Shown here in pieces: positions 11,901-23,300 of a stretch of 64,000 nt of DNA. The stretch is taken from positions 224,632,016 to 224,696,015 of the forward strand of contig NC_088201.1 in assembly GCF_037126465.1 (NCBI RefSeq), written 5' to 3'. The DNA comes from Ornithodoros turicata. Taxonomy: Eukaryota > Arthropoda > Arachnida > Ixodida > Argasidae. A model generated the notes under the pieces. The model searched no databases and was not told the DNA's origin. It saw nothing but the letters and a program-made list of their open reading frames with translations. The position numbers and the translations under genes were made by a program. Each line of letters begins with the position of its first letter. The first letter of the stretch is position 1.

Positions 11901-12186
11901 AATGGCGCCTACTTATGCAAATATATTCATGGGAACTTTGGAAGAAAAATTTCTGGAAGGACGTGAGCGAAAGCCGGCACTTTACAAACGCTATCTGGAT
12001 GATATATTTATGATCTGGCCACATTCAGAAAGGGACCTCATAGAATGGCGCCTACTTATGCAAATATATTCATGGGAACTTTGGAAGAAAAATTTCTGGA
12101 AGGACGTGAGCGAAAGCCGGCACTTTACAAACGCTACCTGGATGATATATTTATGATCTGGCCACATTAAGAAAGGGACCTCATAG
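11901..12186 (+). repeat. 143-bp tandem duplication inside the PLE reverse transcriptase
   Basis: Units 11901-12043 and 12044-12186 differ at only a few bases. They cover the segment from the MAPTYANIFMG region through the catalytic YLDD. As 143 is not a multiple of three, the second copy is out of frame, which disables the RT. Near identity implies a recent event. Confidence 0.9.
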
Positions 12187-12202
12187 AATTCATAAATGAT
12201 CT

Positions 12203-12728
12203 CAACCAATTTCATCCCACTATTAAGTTCACCCACACGTATTCAACTGCAACTGTTAACTTCCTAGATGTTCAGGTAAGACTACAAGACGGAGTTCTAA
12301 GCACCGACCTATTCCGGAAGCCCACTGACTCCCAACAGTATTTGTCCTTTCATAGCTGTCACCCACGGCATACAAAGCTTGCCATCCCTTACAGCCAAGC
12401 CCTTCGGTACAGGAAAATCTGCTCGAACGATGAAATCGCGTATAAATTCCAATAGGCTGTCTTCCGAATGTCTATTGGAATTTATACGCGATTTCAATGA
12501 GTTCCATACTTCTATTAACTTCACTCACACCTATTCTGCCGTCACTGTTAGCTTTCTTGATGTTCAAATTAAGCTAACCAATGGAGTTTTAACGTCTGAT
12601 CTGTTCCGTAAACCCACAGACTCTCAGCAGTATTTGTCATTCCATAGTTGTCATCCTCGCCACACGAAACTGGCCATTCCCTATAGTCAAGCCCTTCGGT
12701 ATAGGAGAATCTGCTCGAATGACGACGA
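12203..12728 (+). repeat. Chimeric duplication: two diverged copies of one PLE coding segment
   Basis: The segments about 12203-12431 and 12500-12728 both encode the FTHTYS...FLDVQ...LFRKPTDSQQYLSFHSC part, but at DNA level differ far more than the nearby 143-bp repeat. They look like two separate lineages joined together. Between them lies a perfect 24-bp inverted repeat (12432-12455 and 12472-12495). Confidence 0.8.
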
Positions 12729-13877
12729 TCTGGACAGAAATTTAGAACAGCTGCAACGAACCTTTGTCGGTCGTCAGTATCCACCCGATCTAGTTCAAGA
12801 TGCTCTCAACAGAGCTCGCAAGGCAAACCGTCTAAGCTTACTGGAGAAAAGACAAAACAAATCAGAAAGTAATGCCGTGAACTTAACTGTAACATTCGCC
12901 GGAAATATCCCAAACATTAACAACATACTTAGCCGCCACCACAGTATCCTTCTCCAGTCAGAACGCACGAAAAACATATTTCCTAATCCACCACGTGTCG
13001 CTTACAGACGTACACGTAACTTACAAGATAGCTTGGTCCGCTCTAAAGTAGGCGAACCCACTAGCCATCCGGCGGGCTGTCATCCATGTAATGGCAGGAG
13101 ATGCCAGATTTGCAAGTTAATGCAGACCGCACAAACGGTCAGAAGTACGAATTCCAACTTTACCGTCAAGATCAACGCAGACGTAGACTGTAACTCATGC
13201 AACGTTATCTATCTAATCCAATGCAACACATGCCGGGCCCAATACGTGGGTCAGACAAAAACTTCTTTCCGAATTAGATTCAACAATCACCGATCGGATG
13301 TTACCAAGAAACCTAATCTTCCAGTCTCACGCCATTTCAAACAACCAGAACATTCAATCAACGAAGCCTCAGTTTTTATTCTCCAGTCGAACTTTACCTC
13401 CGACCGCTCCCGGGAACAACGGGAATCTTACCTAATTTACAAATTCCGATCGGCCATTAACGAGGACCCTGGCATGCTGTCAACAATAAGAAGTCTAGCA
13501 ACCTAGATAAGACCCTGTTGCCTTTTCCCGTTTCAGGCAGATCAAAATCCCCACTGACCCACAAGGACGATGACCCCACTCCTGGACCTGACACAAAAAC
13601 ACTCTGGAATTTCCCCAATTGACAACCGCCAGGTGGCGGGAATTTCCCCCAACCGACCACGTCATTCTCAAGCCCCTTATCAGCCTCGTGGCCACATTTA
13701 GCTCTTTTGTCCCGAAGAAGGCGGAGCTTCCGCCGTAACGTAGACATCCTCCCTAACTTTTATGATTTTTAAGTTTTAATAAACCCTTTTTTTGTTACTT
13801 CCCCTACTTTCGTCTTCTGTCTCCCATTTATTTCAACTATAATTACGTAGCCGTCCGATCCAACTCCAACTTCTCAA

Positions 13878-13896
13878 GATATATATATATATATAT
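13878..13896. repeat. (TA)n at the 3' edge of the Penelope-like element
   Basis: A short alternating TA tract immediately after the element's 3' sequence, mirroring the tract at 11468-11526. This fits insertion into a pre-existing TA microsatellite. Confidence 0.7.
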
Positions 13897-14610
13897 GATA
13901 TATGCCCACGATATCCAAATATGAAATTATTTTGCTTCTAGCGAGCGTTTTAACACGAAACAACGCCATTCAAAGAACACAATCCGCGCGAGTCTCTCCT
14001 TATTCTTGGAACCGGGCCACGTCAACATGTTCCAGCGTATAGGAACACCGAATTCTAGGGGCTGGAGGTGGGGGAGATTTCTCTCTCCTAGCCAATGACG
14101 GACCCCACTGAGACAAGCTGCAGCTCGCGAGAGAACCGGTTGCGGGAACACCGCGGTGAGCTCGCGGAGCAATACAGCACTGAAAACTTAGTGCGCATGC
14201 GAAATAGAATATTGGGTTTTTTTTGGTACGATTTGAATTGGCCAGCTTGGATTGGACAAGTGGGAATATGTTTAGGGTTGACCTCACTTCTCGATATTAC
14301 AACACAATTAATGTATAAGCGTCCCGCATTCTAAATGGCTGATGGTGCGCGACGTCAAAATGACGTCGCTATTGTCGCAAGGACATCGCAGGGCGGGGCA
14401 TGAGGGCGAAATAGTGCAGTGAATATTCAGTCGGTTTGGAGCCATTATTTACTTTTTTGCCACAATAATTTTTTTGAAAGCGTTCACCGTCGACAACGTA
14501 TCACAATGCATTTAAAGAAAGTGCGCCTCGTATACCTATTTACTGCCCCTTTAAGCGTGAGATCACGCGAGCATTGACCTTGCTCTGAACTGCGAGGCGA
14601 GGTTTTAGAA
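13897..14610. other. Intronic or intergenic, no feature
   Basis: Part of the long intron between GH18 exons 3 and 2. No motif-bearing ORF. Confidence 0.4.
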
Positions 14611-14872
14611 TGGACCTTTTTCACAATGGCCTATGCGCATGCGCATGACCTTGAGGCGCCGGAGAGGATTATCTCCGTCTTCACTAGATGGCGTACTATG
14701 GGGATGACAGAAGTGGGGAGCGGTGGGGAGACGCACGAAATGCGCGACCTTGTCAGCCCCACTCCGTCCGCTTTTGGTTTTTTGTGCTATCCACGTGGAT
14801 TTGTTTTCACGCGCGCCGTGCGTGGTTCGCTGGAGAGCCGCTAGGATACGTGACGTATGTGAAAAAGGTCCA
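14611..14872. mobile_element. MITE-like element with 15-bp perfect terminal inverted repeats
   Basis: TGGACCTTTTTCACA at 14611-14625 is answered by TGTGAAAAAGGTCCA at 14858-14872; the pairing extends two more bases outward (AA...TT). The interior is GC-rich and non-coding. Superfamily not assigned. Confidence 0.6.
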
Positions 14873-15169
14873 TTGAGTCAAAAGGAAATGAGGTACAGCC
14901 TTAGAACGAACCACGGCTGTTGCTTCTTCTGGGAGAGATAAAGCGAATACGTTAAAGAAATGTTGAGAACGATGACCTAAACTTACAATGATTAAGCTAT
15001 CATGAAAACAACATTACATTATTCTAACATAAGCTGTGGGCTTCCAAAGGCTCATTTCTACATAAAGCCGGGTTTATTTTCTGTCGCGTTATACCGGAGC
15101 ATGACATGCTTAAATCATGGCGGAATAAAGTCATACAAAACGAGTAGAGGCTTGCAAGTGGGGACTTAC

Positions 15170-15440
15170 GTGCTTCGGCGACCTTCCTCTCGAGTCATTT
15201 CACTGAAATTGCCTTCACTCACACACAACAGTCTGGTAACGTGGGGAGCTTTCTCCTGCAGATGGTCACTGAAATTCTTGTATCTGCCTGGATCTATGGT
15301 GCTATTCTTCGGGACCAGTGTGTAGTCCCTTGAGACGTGCGCAAAGCCGTATATAATATGCGTGCAAAGGGTATGATTCAGTGCATTCATATCCACCTTG
15401 ATATGGTGCTTAGGTGCATAGTAACACACACGCTTGTACC
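15170..15440 (-). CDS. GH18 chitinase-like gene, exon 2
   Basis: A 271-bp exon bounded on the minus strand by the acceptor TTTACGTAG and the donor GTAAGTC. It encodes the start of a GH18 TIM barrel: YKRVCYYAPK, then LCTHIIYGFAHV, then VTRLLCVSEGNFSEM, corresponding to the usual CYY...CTHIIYAF...LLSVGG blocks. It joins exon 1 (ends 1 nt into a codon) and exon 3 (takes the last 2 nt) in frame. The SxGG motif is changed to SEG. The product would be a secreted GH18 protein, either an enzyme or a chitinase-like lectin. Confidence 0.85.
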
Positions 15441-15579
15441 CTACGTAAAGAACAAGCATGTTAGTAAGGCTTTTTTTTTTCGTAATGTTCCAAAAATACG
15501 AAGAGAATATGAAGCCTCATCATTCCGACCAAAATATGAATAATTGCAACGAGGCAATCGTCGAAAGAGGAAAAAGGGG

Positions 15580-15660
15580 GACACCGGCGGCGAACCGAAC
15601 CACGGACCTCTTGACCGCTAGCCAAGTGCACTAACCACTACGGAAAGCTGGCTCTTCCTT
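15580..15660 (-). mobile_element. tRNA-like SINE remnant
   Basis: The minus strand reads CCGTAGTGGTTAGTGCACTT, then a GGTTCGGTTC-type B box. It lies in intron 1 of the GH18 gene. No recognisable body. Confidence 0.45.
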
Positions 15661-16229
15661 GCCTGTTTAAAGGATGACTCCAGACTTCATTTACAGTGTA
15701 GGAACGTTTAGCTGAGATGTAGAGGTCCCCTCTATGTCTTGTAATTACTTCTTAGTGCTTCATAGCTTTCTATTAGTGCCGTTACTCGAAATGGCACGAA
15801 CGCGAATATCGGGAATTTGATTAAAAGAGCGAGATCATTCCGAGCTCTAAGATGGAGTGATTCAGCTTTTGGTATTGCGAAATGGAAAAGCTTCTTTATT
15901 AAATTTGAGGCTGCAAAGCGAAGGCAATACCGTTATTATTAACACCGAAATCGTCCTTCGAATCTGTGTTGTAATGAATTACTGTACTTGTAGGTTTCTC
16001 AGAAGCTTTCAATTCCTAGCACCCTAGCCTTCTTTGGCATACATGTATCGCTTTGTTTTCAGAGGTGTGTGTCTTTCGAATACTGTACGTTACAGGTGCT
16101 GATCATGTGCGTAATAATCGATTTTCATTCATACTGGCGAAATTATGTTCTGTGCTGAAATATTCTCGTGTGACACAAGGTAAGATGTAAGGCCACCGTT
16201 AATTTATGATTTAGAACATGGAATATAAC

Positions 16230-16760
16230 TAGTAAGCAACGAAATCAAATATATGTACGCTATGCCGACGACACGATTGCTCATTTCATTGCAAATACAC
16301 CGACGATGAACGTTATAACCTTGACCACTTAGCTTCAGCTTAGAAAGAAACTAATAAACGAAAGCGGTTATATTTCACTCCAGAGATAAAAATACACGCT
16401 TACCTTAGCATCGATGATAATTCAATTAAAAATTCCGTTAATTTATTAGGTGATCGCTTCTGAGTAGATGTGACTTGGGAACAAGCACATGAACAATCCC
16501 TTGTCGAAAGTCGTTTGTATAATTGGAATATGCTATCATTTCCGTTTTTTTTTTTTACCGAAACGTATCACCGTACAGCTTTATCTAGCTTTATTTCAGT
16601 CACAAATAGCGCACCGCCTTTTGGTATGGGTAAATATAGGAGAGGGAAAAGCTCGATGCCTATTCCGATTGCGAAACAAGATAATCCGTTATGCCAGCAA
16701 CATATCATACTTGAAACAGTCAGCCACGTTCGTTGGAGACATTAGGCAATGAAAATTCAT
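16230..16760 (+). mobile_element. LINE reverse transcriptase fragment
   Basis: The catalytic block VRYADDTIAHF is readable at about 16258-16290. The RT C-terminal region is at about 16520-16745 (LPKRITVQLYLALFQSQIAH, then CLFRLRNKIIRYASN). Stops and frameshifts separate the two. It is in GH18 intron 1. Too short to classify. Confidence 0.65.
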
Positions 16761-17667
16761 TGCATACGCCACGACATATCGCTGATCGGTTGCAATTTGG
16801 TAAAAAGAAATTTCCTGCTCTCTTTACTGGACTATACTAACGCAGCTGTTTCTTTTACTGCCATGTTGAGAACTTCCGTTTGTCATTTGTAGCACCTTGC
16901 AGTTTATACAAACATAGATTAGCCTTCAATTATTTAAATGATGTCGCATACACTAGGTGCTACCGCTGACGTTGAAAACAGAGCGGCGATGCCTCCGCCA
17001 TGTTACCATCTGGCAGCTTCTCTCTTTAACGTCCTAGCATGTACAACGTACACCGTATAAAATTGGATTGAATTTGAACAGTCCATTTGTGGACCGTTGT
17101 GAATGAATACATGGAACGTGTGAAGCTCTTGACTCGATATTTTATTTGTTTACGGCGTTTTATTTTCGAAGTGCCATGGCGGAGCGTCAACACTGATGCT
17201 CAGCCACTTCCAAATCATCATCCATTAAAATAAACTTGTTGTTGATTCTAAACCACGGTATCGGTCGCAAGGTTCGACAAGTGCAATCTTCAAGCATTTG
17301 TTTCATGTGAATAATTGAAGTTAGAGAGTTAGTACTTGGATTAGTTAGTGACCCACTAGAAGTTATGAGAAAGCCCCTTGTAGTGAACACAAAGCGATTT
17401 TGTGTCTGTATCGTGCACGTATGCCTTTTAGGTTGTCAGCACTAAGATACATCATCTTGCAAGGTTGGTATGAAATGGTGGAAACCCCTGCAGAAGACGT
17501 GCAAAGTCGAATTTAATTAATAATGGAGAGAAATACGATCATGAGGTTACTGGCTAAAGGCATGCTGTTTGGCAGCCGCGTCCAAGATAAACATTAGCAA
17601 AATAACCTACCAGAAGAGAGTATGCTCCTCTTTAGAAATTTGACATAAATAATGACGTTCTACTTAC

Positions 17668-17740
17668 CACTTGCCACAGTTCCCGAAAAAAGAACGAGCA
17701 GTGTGGTCACGATTCGGAGCCGTTGGATTTCCTTGATCAT
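17668..17740 (-). CDS. GH18 chitinase-like gene, exon 1 (signal peptide)
   Basis: The ATG is at 17740 and the donor GTAAGTA follows 17668. The 24 codons encode a charged start (MIKEIQRLR) and a hydrophobic core (IVTTLLVLFSG) ending TVAS, a good secretory signal peptide. The last base of the exon completes the first codon of exon 2, and mature chitinase-like sequence begins at once. A further in-frame reading extends upstream of this ATG, so the true start could be slightly earlier. Confidence 0.7.
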
Positions 17741-18059
17741 GTCCAACCTGTCGCTGCTGATGAACGGCCAAGTGTCCCGTACCGCGTCGTAATCAACTTG
17801 TATGCGTGGACGGCACTGGAGCAATGGTTGATGTTAGTATACCCCCAATGCAAAAAGAAAACAAAAATATTTTTTGTAATCAACGGTCACTTCTGAAATG
17901 CGTGAACGAAGTTATCGGGGAAGCTTTGCAATTCGCAGGCAAGAAAAATGCTTTCCACCTGCACATTTGATTATTTTTTTGTATTGCGCGTTTACAGTAA
18001 GCATGCCGCGCGTGCAAGCTTGCTCCCTGGCGCAATCCAGCCCAGCAACGATCTGCGCT

Positions 18060-18212
18060 CAAAGCTCCTTTGATATTTCTGGACACCATCGGACTTACGG
18101 ACGGCTCGTTATTTTATTCCCAACATCCCCACCAGCAATGGGGTAGAGTATCGCCTCTAGCGGTGAACCTCCCCACTCTGCATCTCAAAATAAAGTTGTT
18201 GTTGTTGTTGAC
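18060..18212 (+). mobile_element. 3' end of a LINE, (TTG)n-tailed family
   Basis: The segment from TTTCTGGACACCATCGGACT to AATAAAGTTGTTGTTGTTGTTG matches the 3' end at about 46995-47135 (TTCTGGATACCATAGGACTT, GGGGTAGAGTATCGCC, AATAAAGTTATTA). It is a short 5'-truncated copy just left of the Polinton. Confidence 0.6.
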
Positions 18213-18280
18213 GCTCTTGTCCCGATATTTCTTGTGGTTCCATGTGGGTACATGTGGTTCCTGCAGGGCGCAGTTTGTTT

Positions 18281-18286
18281 GGGACA
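18281..18286 (+). repeat. 6-bp target site duplication, left
   Basis: gggaca, identical to 33723-33728. Polinton integrases make 6-bp target duplications. Confidence 0.92.
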
Positions 18287-18298
18287 AGTAGTAAGTAC

Positions 18299-18469
18299 TG
18301 GACTCTCACAGTGCACAACGCTCAACTGTCCTGAACACGATTTAATTAGCAATTAGAGCTAATTGGGACTCCCCACATTAATCAGCACCCTCCAGGGAGC
18401 CACCACACTAATTGGGGAAAGTCTAACTCGTGTCCAGACCAGCTGAGCGTTGTGCACTATGAGAGTCCA
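18299..18469. repeat. Subterminal hairpin in the left TIR
   Basis: Arms TGGACTCTCACAGTGCACAA... and ...TTGTGCACTATGAGAGTCCA, with imperfect pairing continuing inward. It begins 12 bp from the element end. The right TIR has the mirror copy at 33541-33710. Confidence 0.85.
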
Positions 18470-19468
18470 TAAAAAAGAAAAATAATACGCAGAAAATAAA
18501 ATAAAAATATAGAAATAGAGTGGAGAGAAACAATTTATTCGAAAATCAACGATGCCGCGGCGAAGAAGCCGCTCCGCAACACCCGAGTGACCAGCGCCCG
18601 CCATGTTGGGAGTTTGCACCCAGCAGTTGCAGAGATCGACGACAGGTGGCCACGTAGTTGCAAGGCATCACACCAGATGCCGCCACCGTCATAGCTCTAG
18701 ACGAGAAAGACAGAACAAGATACTAGCGGCAGGTAAAAATGACGAGAAAGACAGAACAAGATACTAGCGGCAGGTAAAAATGGCAGCACTGCTTAACAAG
18801 TCTAGGCATGCGAGAGAAAAGGTCTAACCACTACTGCTAAAACAGCACGGAGAAAACAGTACACATCGGGGGGAAAAGGCTTACGGGGACGATCGCTTAG
18901 GCCTAACCTCAACGTCACAACACTATGCAGCTAACACAAGGCGGGAACTACTGGGCACACATCGCTAAACATGCGTCAACACGAACAGAAGGCTTGCTCA
19001 CCGCAAAACAAGTCTAAACATGCGAGAAAAGGCTTAACAAGAGCGGTCAAATCACTCGTTGGTCACCGCTAAACACGGCAAACATACGAGAAAAGGAGGG
19101 CGTCAAATCACTCACCTTTTCCCCTGCGACAACTTCCAGGCAGAAACTGAGCGAGCGCGGGGAACACACGTCTGCTCTCTACGAGAGCCAGCCAGAAACT
19201 GAGCGAGCCCGCGGAGCGCACGGCCGTCTTCCGCGACAGCCCGAGAGAAACTGAGTGAGGCGACGCGCAGCGGCAGCTATGGATGTGCGCGCGCCCTCTG
19301 CTCCACCCGTCCGCGCATGCGCGCGCGCGCGCTCCTAGCGTCCTCTGCGCCGCCCGCGGGTGTTTTCGGTTTCGACTCTCTGCCGCGCGCGCGCGCTCCT
19401 AGCGGCGACGGGTGGCTTCTGAGTTTCAGTTTCACTTTCGTTTCTTTGCGCGCGTTCGCGTTTATCTG

Positions 19469-19475
19469 TATAAAG
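19469..19475 (+). promoter_or_regulatory. TATA box at the inner edge of the left TIR
   Basis: TATAAAG, 38 bp upstream of the X1 ATG at 19513. The mirror TATA in the right TIR (32590-32596) sits upstream of the 91-aa ORF, so both TIRs appear to provide a promoter. Confidence 0.6.
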
Positions 19476-19512
19476 GCAGCGCGCACAGTGCTCGCGTTAT
19501 CACTACGTGAAG

Positions 19513-19961
19513 ATGTTCAGCTACTACTCTTTACAAAATTGTTCCCGCACCCACGCTTCTTGGGAAGAAGTGGAGAAGGAATGTTTCAACAGCGAAAGTC
19601 CCCGCAACGAGCTCGTCATCACTGCTTTTCGCTACGTGAATGGTAGGCTTTGGCAATATAGGAGAGATCTTGCCGGGGCCGCTGCAGGAGATGGTGCGAC
19701 GAATTTACGCCCGTTACAAGAACGTTTGCATAACGGTTGGGACCCCTGGAACTGATGAGCGAATTTGTGAGCTTGTCCAACGTAGAATTCAACTACATCG
19801 CTGCAGACATTGTGGACCTTCTCGCTCGTGCCATCGCTAATATTAAGCAAACCCTGCGGAAGCAGCGACATTTGCAAGCAGTCTACATCGCCAACTTTGT
19901 CATTGATTTATTGAAATACCGATTGGTTATTGACATGCAACGCATTAAACAGTCCGAATAA
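19513..19961 (+). pseudogene. Polinton accessory gene X1, two frameshifts
   Basis: It reads in three successive frames: 19513 to about 19637 (SWEEVEKECFNSESPRNE), about 19640-19735 (IYARYKNVC) and about 19738-19961 (GPLELMSEF, HLQAVYIANFVIDLLK). Each segment matches in order the intact 142-aa homologue at 5896-5468. That comparison places the breaks at about 19637 and 19735. The intact relative shows this is one gene, not three. Function unknown, probably all-helical. It is the first gene behind the left TIR promoter. Confidence 0.75.
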
Positions 19962-20149
19962 CTTCGACGAGACTCTGTGTGTTCTTTCACTGAAACATCT
20001 TTATTGTATACAAACAAACAAAAGAGTTGGTCAATAGATGCCTGCACCCTCCCTCCCTTGTCTGATCATCTCGTAATGCTGTGTTCGTGAGATCAGACGT
20101 GCCGGAAAAGGGGAATCTACATCGCAGCGTCGTCATTTCGCGGGTCACT

Positions 20150-20262
20150 GCACCAGCACGATGACGGAATGGTCATTCTTTTTGTACACCCATTCCGCTA
20201 CCACACTGCCACGATGACCCGTGCTTCTCCTGTCTGAGAGAGAGAGAGAGAAGCATGTCTCG
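20150..20262 (-). other. Possible alternative last exon downstream of PolB
   Basis: On the minus strand a (TC)n pyrimidine tract ending in CAG (about 20243-20258) precedes a short open frame ending ...VVAEWVYKKNDHSVIVLVQ and a stop near 20151. AATAAAG follows near 19995. It looks like a splice acceptor with a short coding exon, but no mate exon is proven. It may be an alternative C-terminus of the polymerase transcript or chance. Confidence 0.3.
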
Positions 20263-20313
20263 ACTAGAACTTTTATTCTCGATTACATGCGCGTGCAGCT
20301 CTTTGTTCCACGG

Positions 20314-23300
20314 TTACTCGATGCCTGACGTCGACGGCCTCGGGCTCTCTTCCGGGTTTTCCGTTGCTGCACAAAGAGGGAGTACTATCGTAATGCGATA
20401 CGCGTCAAAACACTAGGAAAGCTTACCATATTCGCAGCTCCCATAAGGGAAGGAGTGTACGGCATCCACGAGATAGCGTTTGTCGTCGTACGGGACCAAG
20501 CTCTTCTTGAGCCTCGAAATGGTGTACATCGTTTGCTTTATACTCTGGATGGTGCACTGCTTCTGAGAGACCGCCTTTTCATTGAACAGAGAATCTCGGT
20601 ACACTTCGTGCAATAAATGTTTCCTCACCACGTCTTTCTTAACTCCTTTCGCTCTCGCGATCTGTTTGTGTGTCCCAGCCAAGAGAATGCTGTACATTTT
20701 CGCTCGGATGGCTACGACTTCCTGAATAACTCCGCCCACCGTCTCGTCTTTGAAGTACCCCGTCTGATTCGCGTGCTCGTCGTTGAAAAGTGGGTGGTCT
20801 GGCGGATAGGAAGACAGGTCTAACTCAGTCTCCATCTTCATCAGCTGCTCTTCCAGGCTTTCACACGTGAGAGAAAAAATTATGCTGTCCGTGTCGCTAT
20901 AGATCAATTGCACTGGACACGTCAAGCGAGAAAAGAGCGACTCGTAGACGAAGCTGTACATTCGGACTTTGGATATTTCAAGAATGGCAAAGCCCACGTA
21001 AAGGGGGTGCGTGCATTTGATGCGGCGTTGCTTCATCTCGTACAAGATGCACTTATCACTCAGAATGCGAAAATGCTGACTGTCGACGGAGCTAGCTTTT
21101 CGGAGTGCGCTTTCTTTGTCGTAGGCTAGGGCATACTTTTTCATGTGTCTCACATTTTGTATCGACTTACCGAACGTGCTGTTCGACATGGTTTTGTACA
21201 GAAGTCGCTCGAATTTCGTGGTCGCGGCATTGCTCAACGCGACGTTTCTCTGCACGAAGGTTCGCAAAAAGTTGTCTTGGCGGAATGAGAGGATGCTGTG
21301 AACACGTTTTATTTCCATGCCCAACCTCACGTACAGAGCGAGCAACGCATAATGAACGAAGTAGCGTTCTTTGTCGTAGCACGTCAGCAAGAGTTTCGTT
21401 GTGGAAGGGGCATTCAGCGCCAACGCATCTTTCAGGTGGCGTTGGTAGGGGGAGAGTTCGTTCTCGTCCACGCACCTGTGTTCGGGTGCCAGGGGAAAAT
21501 CCCTGGTGAGCGCGTGCAGTTCTTCAGGATATGACAAGTCTACCACGTAGACGTAACCCACTTCCGAATCGTGAGGAATATTGAGAAAATTGATCTCGCT
21601 CCACCTCGAAGGATCGACCCACTCAAAACCACCTGTCGGGAGATGGAAAGTAATCGCGTACGGGTATAAACTGTTCACGTCGAGGTACTGGATAAAAGTA
21701 TTTTCTTGCTGGGGATCGTAATCGTCACACCCCTCGTGATTAGCCCGACAGTATCTGTGGAAGCTGTTACAAATGCCTCCCCTGATTCCCTTCTCGATTG
21801 TTTCGTACATCTCGCGATCGCTCATGAGCTCGAGTTTGACTTTGGTGAGCTTCAGAGCTCTGCTCCACGCGTAACTGGCGAGGGACACTGTACGAGGGAC
21901 ACGTAGGATATCTAACCTATCCGTCTCTAGCGCAATCTTCCTGAAATACAGTACGACGTCGCAGAGCTGACAGGCGTCGAGCGTGACGTAGAGACGCGTG
22001 TAACCGCCGAGGTTCTTACATTCGAACAATTCGAAAATCTCGAGGGCGTACTGATAGTCCTCGTCCGTGATCTCTTGGTCGTTCAGGTCACTTTTGAAAG
22101 CTTCCTTTGGCGGTAGTGCGGACAAATTGTACGCTTCGAAACTGTCGACGAAGGTGTACGGGTAAATGCCTTTCTGAGAAGGCTTCGGAAACGGTCACCA
22201 TACGTTTGACGGGTACAATGAAACGCGTTCTCGCCACCGCTGGCGAGGAGGGTTTCCACCAGGTTCGACAAGGAGAGGTTGAAAAACTGCGTGGTATCGC
22301 GGAAATGGAGATCGCCAATGTTGAACCCTCTTATCTTTTCCGAGCTCGAAGCTAAGATCCACGGCTCGCCCAGATTTAGAACGTGCATGTGGCGGAGAAG
22401 GGAGCTCAAATCGTACTGCAGGTTGTGCACACACACGACGAGTTTTTTGGTGTTACGACACGTAAGGTTACACGTATCACACAGCGTCGCGACAAAATTC
22501 GAAGAACCGGGCTCTACGAAGCAGGTGTGGTCGTGATGCGATACCTTCCGCGTATGTCGGTTAAATTCGATTCCACAAAATTCGCAGTGTGTAGCGCTCG
22601 CGTGCCGAAAGTGGTCTTCCATACTCATGACCAACGGCGCGGGACAACTGTTCAACCTATCGATTTGATCGCTAAATCGCTTGAGCGAGAGCAAGCATTT
22701 CTCTGGCGCGTTGGGTCCCAAATAGCCATCTAGGCCTAGTATTTTTCCGTCCCAACTTCTGACTACAACGATACAGTACGAGCTCATCCTGTGCACACTC
22801 ACGGCGTCCTTCACGAGCGCGTCCTTTTCCAAAACGCTCTCCGTGTCCAACACCGCGAAATAGGGATAGGGATGCATGTACTGTATCTTGTTGAAGGAGA
22901 CACTCTCCCCCGCTTTTGGCATTTCGAGAATCACTTCGTTTACGTCTCCACACAGACGTTCGTGTTGCTGCAATGCCTCTCTCGTTCCGTAACCGGACGT
23001 GCATTTCTCGCAATAAAAGTAGTCACTTCGTCCCATGAAAGTGCTAAATTTTCGGATCCCATAGAAATGCTCCTTAACCTCGAGCAAGTGGACTTTATCT
23101 TTATAGAACGTACAGGGAACCCGTCCTGTTGTTATCGAAGTCGTCTGCTCGTCGAACACGTAGATGTACACGGAGATTTTGTTTTTTCTCTCCCACAGGG
23201 AGATGTCTTCGTAAGTGACTGGGAAGCAGGGCGGCCAGTACGTTACGCGCGTCTCCGGATTCGAAGGATTCATGTACTTGCGGTATCTAACATAATCGTT

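Larger units (their letters stand above)
11455..13877 (+). mobile_element. Rearranged Penelope-like element
   Basis: The RT part (about 11545-12030) shows LDVSSLYTNIP, GTAMGTKMAP and YKRYLDDIF, typical of Penelope-like reverse transcriptases. The C-terminal part (12379-13506) has a Cys cluster (CHPCNGRRCQICK) and a GIY-YIG-type endonuclease (VIYLIQ...YVGQTKTSFRIRFNNHRSDV). The two halves are separated by a 143-bp tandem duplication and a chimeric duplication, so the ORF is broken. The 3' tail carries GAAGAAGGCGGAGCTTCCG and AATAAA near 13780. The element is flanked by (TA)n on both sides and lies in intron 2 of the GH18 gene, in the opposite orientation. Confidence 0.88.
18287..19503 (+). repeat. 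Left Polinton terminal inverted repeat
   Basis: It matches the right TIR in inverted orientation with scattered substitutions and small indels. It contains the terminal 12 bp, a 171-bp hairpin, a long non-coding middle, a GC-rich (GCGC)n segment near 19270-19400, and a TATA box close to its inner edge. The repeat fades at about 19503, just before the X1 start codon, so each TIR ends as a promoter pointing inward. Confidence 0.9.

Noticed and set aside
13700..13750. Hammerhead ribozyme in the Penelope-like 3' region
   Set aside because: PLEs often carry one, but I could not find the CTGANGA and GAAA core together here.
22130..22200. Intron explaining the PolB frame change
   Set aside because: Recognisable polymerase sequence continues right up to and from the break with no room for an intron; a one-base indel near 22176 fits.
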